Positions 16,224 through 22,255 of a stretch of DNA of 22,255 nt are shown here, piece after piece; the first letter of the stretch is position 1; each line of letters begins with the position of its first letter. Below the pieces are notes generated by a model. It saw nothing but the letters and a program-made list of their open reading frames with translations, was not told where the DNA came from and ran no database searches. Location: positions 1 through 22,255 of the forward strand of contig CALEUW010000022.1 in assembly GCA_937920725.1 (NCBI GenBank), read 5' to 3'. Source of the DNA: UMGS1601 sp900553335 (GTDB taxonomy: Bacteria > Bacillota > Clostridia > Oscillospirales > Ruminococcaceae). Made by a program: the position numbers and the translations under genes.

Positions 16224-16257
16224 AAAAAATCAACCCTTAGCAAATCTGCTAAGGGTT
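16224..16257 (-). terminator. Intrinsic terminator of tRNA-Leu
   Basis: AACCCTTAGCA (16257-16247 on the minus strand) and TGCTAAGGGTT (16242-16232) form a perfect 11-bp stem with a 4-base loop, followed on the minus strand by G-A and six T (16229-16224). It lies about 24 bases after the tRNA 3' end. Confidence 0.85.
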
Positions 16258-16280
16258 AAACATTTGCGGTAATTGACCGC

Positions 16281-16367
16281 TGGTGCAGCTGGCGGGACTT
16301 GAACCCGCACGAGATTACTCCCACTAGCCCCTCAAGCTAGCGCGTCTGCCGATTCCGCCACAGCTGC
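16281..16367 (-). tRNA. tRNA-Leu (anticodon GAG)
   Basis: The minus strand gives an 87-base tRNA including an encoded CCA. The acceptor stem is GCAGCTG/CAGCTGC with discriminator A. The anticodon stem-loop is CTAGC-TTGAGGG-GCTAG, so the anticodon is GAG, reading CUC and CUU. A long variable arm (GTGGGAGTAATCTCGTG region) is as expected for a class II leucine tRNA, and the T-arm is GCGGG-TTCAAGT-CCCGC. Confidence 0.96.
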
Positions 16368-16467
16368 ATATAATGAATGCTTGATTTTTACACGGCAACA
16401 TTCAAAACCGAGTCGGACTTGTAATTCAAGTTGATCCGAATTCACTCCAACTCAAGAGTGCTTTACT

Positions 16468-16495
16468 ATTATATCACAAATAAAGAATTTGTCAA
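16468..16495 (-). promoter_or_regulatory. Promoter of tRNA-Leu
   Basis: On the minus strand TTGACA (16495-16490) and TATAAT (16473-16468) are separated by 16 bases. Both hexamers are perfect. The start would be near 16461, leaving a 5' leader of about 90 bases that can fold as CACTC/GAGTG and ACTTG/CAAGT hairpins before RNase P processing. Confidence 0.8.
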
Positions 16496-16752
16496 GTACT
16501 TTTTCAAAAAAAGTCTATTCTTTTTGAAAAACAAAATTATAAAAAGATAATATATAAATATTTAACATACAACTTATACAAAGATTGAAGTATAAATTTG
16601 TATGATCACACAAAATTTAAAAATATTTACATTTGCTATTTTTTTATACTAAAATCTATGTTATAATATTAATAACAGGAAAATATTAGTAAATATTATG
16701 TAGCAATATGTCGAATTAAGGAGATCCCAATGGTTTGATTAGATACATACAT
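16496..16752. other. AT-rich intergenic stretch before the membrane/secretion cluster
   Basis: TTTTTCAAAAA (16500-16510) and TTTTTGAAAAA (16521-16531) form a perfect inverted repeat. A TATAAT at 16662-16667 could be a -10 element, but no good -35 is at proper spacing. AAGGAG (16718-16723) is followed 6 bases later by ATG-GTT-TGA (16730-16738), a two-codon frame. The same 11 bases, ATGGTTTGATT, recur at 17403-17413. No longer gene was seen. Confidence 0.4.
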
Positions 16753-16824
16753 ATGGGTACGGTTAGAAAAAAAGAACAATTTAAAAATTTATTGCTGATT
16801 GAAGAATCAGAGGAAAGGAATTAA
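16753..16824 (+). CDS. Possible 23-residue leader peptide
   Basis: ATG 16753 opens MGTVRKKEQFKNLLLIEESE followed by ERN, and ends 3 bases before the next start codon. Its final codons contain the AGGAAAGGA ribosome binding site of the downstream gene. It has no good ribosome binding site of its own, so it may be chance; translational coupling to the next gene is the only argument for it. Confidence 0.2.
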   Translation: MGTVRKKEQFKNLLLIEESEERN

Positions 16825-16827
16825 TTT

Positions 16828-17397
16828 ATGAAGAACAAAACTGAAAGGAAAAAAATGTCGCCATTTAAAAAGCTTATGATATTGCTGATGGTGATACTGT
16901 TGATTTTTGGAGGGTGGAATTTGTCATGGTATTTGTTGAAGCTCAGACCTTATCAAAAATTAGCGGAGAATTTAGAACTTACAAATATTGGCGGTGATGA
17001 TGAAATGCAGCGTTACTTTTTAGAAAAGGACGGATACAGCTTCACTGTGTTCATGCCTGGATATTTAGGGTTTGAAGGAGGAGCTTGCAGGGTTTCTACC
17101 TATAATAATTTTGAGTATTCCGTAGACCTTAACGATGAAACAAAGAAAGATCCAAACGAAGTAACCGGTTATTCGCTTTATTATTATCCGGCTATTTTTG
17201 GGGAGGATGACTATGGTTTTTTTGTTGAAACGCATGATGGATTTACACCAATACATGTTTCAAAGGATTTGGATTATGTCATTTTTCCGGAGGAGAATTT
17301 ATCCAAGGCTGAGATTGAAGAAGACAAAAGATTGATTAAGGAGAATTATGAAGCGTTAGAAAAATTAATGGAACAGGCGATTTCAATGTGGGGGTGA
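16828..17397 (+). CDS. Membrane-anchored protein of unknown function
   Basis: I do not recognise this 189-residue protein. A basic N-terminus (MKNKTERKKMSPFKK) is followed by one hydrophobic helix (about residues 17-38, LMILLMVILLIFGGWNLSWY), and then an acidic, aromatic-rich extracytoplasmic domain ending in a charged helix (SKAEIEEDKRLIKENYEALE). There is no lipobox Cys. AGGAAAGGAA precedes the ATG. It lies 101 bases before the lactococcin-972-like gene in the same direction and may be an accessory or surface protein of that cluster. It resembles the 183-residue protein at 20702-21253 only in topology. Confidence 0.7.
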   Translation: MKNKTERKKMSPFKKLMILLMVILLIFGGWNLSWYLLKLRPYQKLAENLELTNIGGDDEMQRYFLEKDGYSFTVFMPGYLGFEGGACRVSTYNNFEYSVDLNDETKKDPNEVTGYSLYYYPAIFGEDDYGFFVETHDGFTPIHVSKDLDYVIFPEENLSKAEIEEDKRLIKENYEALEKLMEQAISMWG

Positions 17398-17418
17398 TTT
17401 TGATGGTTTGATTTGAGA

Positions 17419-17438
17419 TGTACATATAAATATGTACA
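17419..17438. promoter_or_regulatory. Operator-like palindrome upstream of the bacteriocin-like gene
   Basis: TGTACATA and TATGTACA are perfect 8-base arms around the 4-base spacer TAAA, about 60 bases before the gene. A degenerate version, TACATA-N2-TATGGGTA, is at 16744-16759 before the preceding gene, with the shared ATGGTTTGATT just upstream of both. The pair could be binding sites of a common regulator; this is inferred. Confidence 0.35.
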
Positions 17439-17498
17439 GAATTATAGGAACAACAATAAAAATATGGTGGTTTATTAAAACCGGAAAGGAATTTTAAA

Positions 17499-17927
17499 AT
17501 GAAAAAAATAATTAAGAAAGTTGCAGCTGTTGGTGTTGCGATAATGATTACAGCGTCAATTTCAACAATGGGAGCAAGCGCAACGGATAAGTATACAACA
17601 AGCAAAGGTAAAAGCTTTGGCGGGAAATGGGAGTATTCCGTAACTTATAAGGTAGGAAAAAAAGAAGTTGGAATGATGGCATACGGTTATGATACCGATT
17701 GGATTAATGAAGATTATTCGTGGACAAGAGGATACGAGTGCGATACAAAAGCCGGAGTAAAGAGAAGCGGCGACAGTTCTGTCAACTGGAGCAGCTATGC
17801 TTCAACTAATAAGTGGAGCAAAGAAGAAGTAACTCATAACAGCTCCAGTGTGACATACTATATTCGCCTAAGACCAACGTATACTAATCTTACTGTAACA
17901 TCTCCTCTCAGAAGCTCATACAAATAA
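17499..17927 (+). CDS. Lactococcin-972-like secreted bacteriocin-family protein
   Basis: 142 residues with a clear Sec signal peptide: MKKIIKK, a hydrophobic core, and cleavage after Ala28 in GASA-TDKY. The 114-residue mature part has the lactococcin 972 layout: GGKWEYSV near its start, DYSWTRGYECDTKAGVKRSG in the middle, and a W-S-K-x-x-V block with VTYYIRLR at the end, rich in Trp, Tyr, Ser and Gly and expected to be a small beta-sandwich. It is longer than classical lactococcin 972 (about 66 mature residues). The call leans on its neighbours, which are the family's typical 7-8 span membrane protein and ABC ATPase. The classical member acts on lipid II; activity here is unknown. GGAAAGGA precedes the ATG. 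Confidence 0.68.
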   Translation: MKKIIKKVAAVGVAIMITASISTMGASATDKYTTSKGKSFGGKWEYSVTYKVGKKEVGMMAYGYDTDWINEDYSWTRGYECDTKAGVKRSGDSSVNWSSYASTNKWSKEEVTHNSSSVTYYIRLRPTYTNLTVTSPLRSSYK

Positions 17928-17988
17928 AATTACTTGATACGGTAACAGCATATTACAAAATTAAGTAATTACGCTGTTACCGTATTTT
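17928..17988 (+). terminator. Terminator after the bacteriocin-like gene, with an overlapping alternative hairpin
   Basis: ATACGGTAACAGC (17937-17949) pairs perfectly with GCTGTTACCGTAT (17973-17985), followed by TTTT. A second inverted repeat, AATTACTT (17928-17935) with AAGTAATT (17963-17970), interleaves with it, so the two cannot form as simple hairpins together. The main stem probably causes partial termination and gives more bacteriocin-like mRNA than permease and ATPase mRNA. Confidence 0.75.
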
Positions 17989-18012
17989 AATTATGGAAAG
18001 GTCAACAAATTA

Positions 18013-19974
18013 ATGAAAAAAATAAAATGGCTTATCGGTGCGTTTATGATTATAATTTGTTTTGTGATGAACAGTGAAATGTATCAGAATTATATTTTAG
18101 ACTTTACAAATGATTTTTATTATCTAGATATTGAATCATATGAGGACAGGGATAAGCTGGTTAAGGTTTTAACAGAAGCGTCGAATAGGTTCAAAGCTTT
18201 TGTTTTTTCCGTTGAAAGAAATGATATATCGCCCCAGAGATGTGAGGCAGATATATATGCGGATGAAGAAGCTTATAAATTTATCAGTGAAAATTACAAC
18301 ATAAAAATAGGAAAATATAATAGCTTTTTTTCAGGACAAACAGATGTGGCGGTACATAATTTTTCTGAGGTTTCAGATCATCCCGGAATTATAAGATTTT
18401 ACTTTTCCGCTGATAGCGACCAAATGGAACAAATATTTTATTCTATCAATAAATCCTTTGACACATCATATATACACAAAGAAGGAGCCACAGGCTTTGT
18501 GTGGATAATGAACTCAGTTTGGATTATTGCGTTTTTGTTTTTGCTTATGCTGACTTGGTTTAGCATTCAATTTGATAAAAAGAAAAATTTTGTGCGGATT
18601 TCTCTGGGTGCGTCGAAGCTATACACGGCTGCAAAGTCTATGCTGCTTGATTTTCTTGTTTTCTCGGTAGAATTTGTCGTAGCATACTTGATTTTAAGAA
18701 ACAATATTTATATAGATTATAAATTTAAAAATACAATTTTATTATTTATATTGTTTTTGATTTCTGTAGGTCTGATAAACTTAACCTTGCTTAAGTACCG
18801 ATATAAAGAAATACTGTACGGTGCTAATTTAAACGATTCATTGCTTTCAAACTGCTATTTGATGAAAGCCGTAACATTGATTTTAGCGATAGCATCTCTT
18901 TCAATTAATATTCCGTTAATAGCAGAAAACACTGAAAAGCTTGAATACTACAAAGCAGTTAGCGAGTTTTCCGACTACAGCTTTGTTAATTTTACACCTG
19001 ATGAAACTGCCTTTGAAGACGATGAAGAAATAGATCCGTATGAGCAGATAAGCAGAAGATTTTTCTTTGATAAGTATGAAAAAGACAGCGTAAAGTTTTC
19101 CTCAGCGGTGAATTCTTTTGACTACAAAGACGATGAGAAAAACATAATTATTTTAAATGACAGTAGGTTCATTTTTTCAGAAGAAATTAAGAATAAAATT
19201 AATCCAAATACGGATTTTACTGTTTTTATTCCGCCATATTTCAGTGAATTCGGTATTACAAAAGAGGATTGTGTTGAATATACGGAGTTGTTTTTTGGGA
19301 TCAATTCCAAAGATGTGACGTTTGATTTTGTAAGCTACAAAACTGACTGCAATGTTTTGTTTTTGGATAATAATTTGAATAATGAACTGAGAAGCGGATT
19401 TTCAAGTGATGACAATACTGTATTTGTTTTTTCAAATCTAAGTGGCCAAAAGTTTGGGAAAATCGCAGATATAAATTTGTCTGAGCCAATGGGATCAATA
19501 ATGTATAATAATGATTTCGGAGATAATAATGAGATACTTAAAAAGTATAATTTATGGGATTTTACGGCGCAACAGGCGAGTGAAAGACTATCTGAAGGAA
19601 AAGAAACCTCAGAAAGAATTTTGCTTATAAATACAGTAATAAGCAGTTTTATGTTGGTTTTGGAAGTTGCAATTATTTTAACTATAATCAAGCTGGAATA
19701 TGTGGTGAATGCGAAGGTTTTGGCTATCAAAAAAATACTTGGCCACTCTGTTTTGGCAAAAAATAAAGGCATTTTCTTGCTTAATCTTTTCGCCGCTTTT
19801 ATCGGAGTAATCACCAATGTAATATTGGCTTTAATGTATAAGATTACAGTTTGGTATATGCCGGTTATTATAGGGGCTTTTCTTGTAATAGTTGAATTTT
19901 TAATCATGATAAAATACATTGCTAAAACCGAATGTACAAATGTTTCTAAAATTCTAAAAGGAGGAAGTTTATGA
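18013..19974 (+). CDS. Bacteriocin-associated integral membrane protein (putative immunity/transport, lactococcin 972 type)
   Basis: 653 residues. One N-terminal hydrophobic segment (about 5-20) is followed by an extracytoplasmic region, a group of four membrane segments (about 165-305), a large acidic extracytoplasmic domain (about 310-545), and three C-terminal spans (about 548-645), ending in VSKILKGGSL. This length, topology and C-terminal ILKG ending fit the family of membrane proteins found beside lactococcin 972-like genes, related to FtsX-type permeases. Together with the downstream ATPase, whose start overlaps it by 4 bases (ATGA), it likely forms an ABC complex that confers self-protection or assists export. 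The substrate is unproven. Confidence 0.8.
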   Translation: MKKIKWLIGAFMIIICFVMNSEMYQNYILDFTNDFYYLDIESYEDRDKLVKVLTEASNRFKAFVFSVERNDISPQRCEADIYADEEAYKFISENYNIKIGKYNSFFSGQTDVAVHNFSEVSDHPGIIRFYFSADSDQMEQIFYSINKSFDTSYIHKEGATGFVWIMNSVWIIAFLFLLMLTWFSIQFDKKKNFVRISLGASKLYTAAKSMLLDFLVFSVEFVVAYLILRNNIYIDYKFKNTILLFILFLISVGLINLTLLKYRYKEILYGANLNDSLLSNCYLMKAVTLILAIASLSINIPLIAENTEKLEYYKAVSEFSDYSFVNFTPDETAFEDDEEIDPYEQISRRFFFDKYEKDSVKFSSAVNSFDYKDDEKNIIILNDSRFIFSEEIKNKINPNTDFTVFIPPYFSEFGITKEDCVEYTELFFGINSKDVTFDFVSYKTDCNVLFLDNNLNNELRSGFSSDDNTVFVFSNLSGQKFGKIADINLSEPMGSIMYNNDFGDNNEILKKYNLWDFTAQQASERLSEGKETSERILLINTVISSFMLVLEVAIILTIIKLEYVVNAKVLAIKKILGHSVLAKNKGIFLLNLFAAFIGVITNVILALMYKITVWYMPVIIGAFLVIVEFLIMIKYIAKTECTNVSKILKGGSL

Positions 19975-20579
19975 TTTCTTTACAAAATATATGCAAGAGC
20001 TATGGAGAAAAAACTTTGTTTAATAATCTTAATCTCGATATTTCAGAAGGAGAATTTGTGGTGTTTGCAGGTAAAAGCGGATGCGGAAAAACTACTCTTT
20101 TAAATATGATTGGCGGACTTGAAAGGCCTGACAGCGGTACGGTTTCGGTTGACAGCAAAGACATATTCAAAAGAAATAATATGCGTAAATATTTTACTGA
20201 AACGGTTGGATTTTTGTTTCAAAACTTTGCACTTGTTGAGGATGAAACTGTTACTAAAAATCTGGAATATGTGCAAAAGAAATTTCGCACTCAAAAGTCA
20301 TCGGATGAAATTTTAAAGTATTTAGGGCTTTTAGACAAGCGGGATACTAAAGTATACAAGCTTTCTGGCGGAGAGCAGCAGAGGGTTGCGATTGCAAGAC
20401 TTATGTATAAAAAATGCAAAATAATTTTGGCAGACGAGCCTACGGGTTCGTTGGATTCGGAAAATGCATACTCAGTTATGAAAATACTCCATGATTTAAA
20501 CAACTTAGGAAAGACAATTATTTTGGTAACACACAGTGAAAAAATAATAGCTAATGAAAAGAGAGTGATTAATTTATGA
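19971..20579 (+). CDS. ABC transporter ATP-binding protein of the lactococcin 972 group
   Basis: 202 residues, a compact ATPase. Walker A is AGKSGCGKTT (about 34-43), the Q-loop is in GFLFQNFALVEDE, the signature is LSGGEQQR, Walker B is IILADEPTGSLD, and the H-loop is VTHS. The GGAGG ribosome binding site lies within the end of the permease gene, and the ATGA overlap implies translational coupling. The protein ends shortly after the H-loop, as usual for this short group. It should energise the membrane protein encoded upstream. Confidence 0.9.
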   Translation: MISLQNICKSYGEKTLFNNLNLDISEGEFVVFAGKSGCGKTTLLNMIGGLERPDSGTVSVDSKDIFKRNNMRKYFTETVGFLFQNFALVEDETVTKNLEYVQKKFRTQKSSDEILKYLGLLDKRDTKVYKLSGGEQQRVAIARLMYKKCKIILADEPTGSLDSENAYSVMKILHDLNNLGKTIILVTHSEKIIANEKRVINL

Positions 20580-20701
20580 AGAAAATACAACGGAAAGACA
20601 TACCAGTATTATTCGATTAGTATAAAGCCTAGGAAATATCCAACCACCACATCAATATTATCAATAGTATAGATTAAATATATTTAAGTGAGGGAAGCTA
20701 T

Positions 20702-21253
20702 ATGTACAAATTATGGGAAACGATGCATAAATTACGGGAAAACAAAGTAGTACGTTATTGTATCATACCAATATTAATAATTGCCGCTATGTGTTTTGTA
20801 TTTTTATATGGTCTGTCATGGATTCCTGTTCAGGAAATTGATTTTACTAAAAAAATCACTACAATTAAATCGGATGAGGTTTATGTTAAAAATCCTAAGA
20901 ATATTCAATACAGTACCAATGACACTGTTACAGTAAAAGGCATAGTTTATAATCCATGGTTTAGCGATGGATTTTTTGTTGGAAACGTGGATTTTGAAAA
21001 CAACAGTGATTTTTCGAGAGAGCTTACACTTTCAACATCGAATGTAAAAGTCGGAAGTATTTTGTATGATCCAGCAGACGGTTATATGTATGACACTCCG
21101 CAACCTACATATATTGTAGAATATATAAAGGAATTAGATGAAGCTATAACATTGAGAATCAGGTTCAACATAAATGACGATAACTGCGAAAATTTGTATG
21201 TAGGAATAGACCATAAGGAAGGTATTATTTTGGCTAAGGAAGATGGAATATGA
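20702..21253 (+). CDS. Membrane-anchored protein of unknown function
   Basis: A 183-residue protein that I do not recognise. The N-terminus is basic and cytoplasmic (MYKLWETMHKLRENKVVRY), one hydrophobic helix spans about residues 20-42 (IIPILIIAAMCFVFLYGLSW), and the rest is an extracytoplasmic, probably beta-rich domain with many Asn, Asp, Val and Tyr residues. GAGGGAAG precedes the ATG. It lies 122 bases after the ABC ATPase and 65 bases before an FtsX-type permease start, suggesting an accessory protein of that second transporter. Confidence 0.7.
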   Translation: MYKLWETMHKLRENKVVRYCIIPILIIAAMCFVFLYGLSWIPVQEIDFTKKITTIKSDEVYVKNPKNIQYSTNDTVTVKGIVYNPWFSDGFFVGNVDFENNSDFSRELTLSTSNVKVGSILYDPADGYMYDTPQPTYIVEYIKELDEAITLRIRFNINDDNCENLYVGIDHKEGIILAKEDGI

Positions 21254-21318
21254 GAGTACTTTATGAGCATACTGCTATCCTTCACATAGGTCTGTTTTAC
21301 ATAAATGGGGTATAACAC

Positions 21319-22255
21319 ATGAAATACGTTTTAAAAAACCTAAAACAGTTTGTCACTAAAAACAGATTGGTTTTTGTGCTGTTTATCTTTTGCCAAATTG
21401 TTTCTATACTGATACTTCTGCTCTCTTATGGTGTGTATATGAACTATAAAGAGAGTTACGATCAAGAGTTTTTATCAACAAAAGGCTTGTATTATGACGG
21501 TTATGCCAGTGGGAAAGAACAGGGCGAAAAATTAGATAAAAATGAGTTTGATTATATGCTTTTTGTAGTTGAATTAAATAACTATTACAATCCTTTAACT
21601 CATGCAGATGTAGAGCCTTTTTACACAGAACTTACAGATTATTTTGACAAAAAGCTTGATTATATGATGCTTCAGTTTTTTACACAACCTATGACAATGG
21701 AGGACTACGCTTACTATTGCAATGAGTATAAAAGTGTTCCAGTCAGTACGGTTTTATTTATAGCAAAGCATGACGGAGAATATACTTTTGAGAAAACATC
21801 GAGGTATAAAGACGAAAACTCATATGGAACTCTTTCTACGGGGCGGTGGTTTACAGACAGCGAGCTTCAAAGTGGTGAAGCAGTTTGCATTGCTGATTTG
21901 GATAGCATAAAAAACGACATTCTTGAACCGGCAACAATAAGAGAAGAAAACGGAGAAACTTATATTACGTTATGCGGTATAGAATATAAAGTAATAGGTA
22001 AAATGGCAAGAGGTGCATGGATAATAATTCCTTTTACAAGCGCTCCAAAGGATATGTATTTGTGGGATAACTTTTGCGTTAAATTTACCGAGCCTTTAAC
22101 AGTAGAAGAGTACAACAAATACATATCTCTTGTTAAAAAATATTTCGGTGATATGGTAGACGACGACACTTTAGAGGTCGCAACAGTAAATATAGATAAG
22201 CAGTATTTTTATAATACTAACATATGGCTGTCTGTGATAATCGCTCTTGCGGCAG
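21319..22255 (+). CDS. FtsX/MacB-like ABC permease, N-terminal part (cut by the window end)
   Basis: From ATG 21319 the frame stays open for 312 codons to the window edge. It begins MKYVLKNLKQFVTKNRLVFV, with a first membrane helix at about residues 15-40 (LVFVLFIFCQIVSILILLLS), followed by a periplasmic-core-type domain of about 250 residues (LSTGRWFTDSELQSGEAVCI and ITLCGIEYKVIGKMARGAWI are typical of MacB-like permeases), and a second helix starting near residue 301 (NIWLSVIIALAA). GGGG at 21307-21310 is the likely ribosome binding site. The remainder, probably three helices and perhaps an ATPase gene, lies downstream. Confidence 0.78.
   Translation, partial: MKYVLKNLKQFVTKNRLVFVLFIFCQIVSILILLLSYGVYMNYKESYDQEFLSTKGLYYDGYASGKEQGEKLDKNEFDYMLFVVELNNYYNPLTHADVEPFYTELTDYFDKKLDYMMLQFFTQPMTMEDYAYYCNEYKSVPVSTVLFIAKHDGEYTFEKTSRYKDENSYGTLSTGRWFTDSELQSGEAVCIADLDSIKNDILEPATIREENGETYITLCGIEYKVIGKMARGAWIIIPFTSAPKDMYLWDNFCVKFTEPLTVEEYNKYISLVKKYFGDMVDDDTLEVATVNIDKQYFYNTNIWLSVIIALAA

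Noticed and set aside
16368..16460. T-box or riboswitch in the tRNA-Leu leader
   Set aside because: Only short hairpins were seen and no downstream aminoacyl-tRNA or transport gene on that strand; it is best explained as a processed tRNA 5' leader.
19335..19919. 194-codon minus-strand frame inside the 653-residue membrane protein gene
   Set aside because: It is a shadow of an AT-rich hydrophobic coding region, with no promoter or ribosome binding site; the plus-strand gene is in an operon with ATGA coupling.
20576..20620. 14-codon frame (MKKIQRKDIPVLFD) overlapping the ATPase stop as ATGA
   Set aside because: It is too short to support; it may be a decayed start of a lost downstream gene, but there is no comparison to show this.
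21250..21315. 21-codon frame (MRVLYEHTAILHIGLFYING plus V) overlapping the stop of the 183-residue gene
   Set aside because: The ATGA overlap permits coupling, but there is no ribosome binding site or known family; it is probably chance in a 65-base gap.

Overview
The window looks like chromosomal DNA of a low-GC Gram-positive anaerobe of the class Clostridia, most likely a Ruminococcus-like member of the Oscillospiraceae. Pointers are the AT-rich base composition, strong AGGAGG-type ribosome binding sites, a type III glutamine synthetase, the DapL route to diaminopimelate, ANTAR-type control of nitrogen genes, and MacB-like ABC modules. The genus is an inference from gene content.

Layout. 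(1) 1-370: the start of a small membrane peptide of the holin-like type I toxin kind on the minus strand, embedded in palindromic, repeated DNA. (2) 295-2789: a TetR regulator, an ABC ATPase and an FtsX-type permease, compactly arranged behind a consensus promoter. (3) 2790-9431: a nitrogen-assimilation island. An ammonium channel fused to a PII domain and a type III glutamine synthetase lie on the minus strand. A divergent type I glutamine synthetase-like gene and an ANTAR RNA-binding regulator lie on the plus strand. (4) 9450-16009: carA, a carB-dapF gene fusion and dapL, apparently one operon ending in a clear terminator. (5) 16026-16500: an IS3-type transposase relict and tRNA-Leu(GAG) with its own promoter and terminator. 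(6) 16700-22255: a membrane and secretion cluster. It holds a lactococcin-972-like secreted protein, its characteristic multi-spanning putative immunity protein and ABC ATPase, two membrane-anchored proteins of unknown function, and the start of another FtsX-type permease cut by the window end.

The most interesting part is the nitrogen island. The leaders of amt and of the type III synthetase each carry a short hairpin with an A-N-N-G-N-N hexaloop, the hallmark of ANTAR RNA targets. In both, the hairpin overlaps the 5' arm of an intrinsic terminator, so the two folds exclude one another. The GS-like gene has a related hairpin (AAAGGT loop) near its own start. The regulator's receiver domain has lost its phosphorylatable Asp (Asn54 instead). 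Its operon partner, the GS-like protein, appears by hand alignment to have lost several catalytic residues (Ser129, Asn297, Ala309 and Val326 at positions normally Glu, Glu, Arg and Glu). I infer a circuit in which a GS-like pseudoenzyme senses nitrogen status and controls an unphosphorylatable ANTAR antiterminator, which in turn opens the amt and glnN leaders.

The second notable item is the uninterrupted fusion of the large carbamoyl-phosphate synthase subunit to diaminopimelate epimerase, directly upstream of the aminotransferase that makes the epimerase's substrate.
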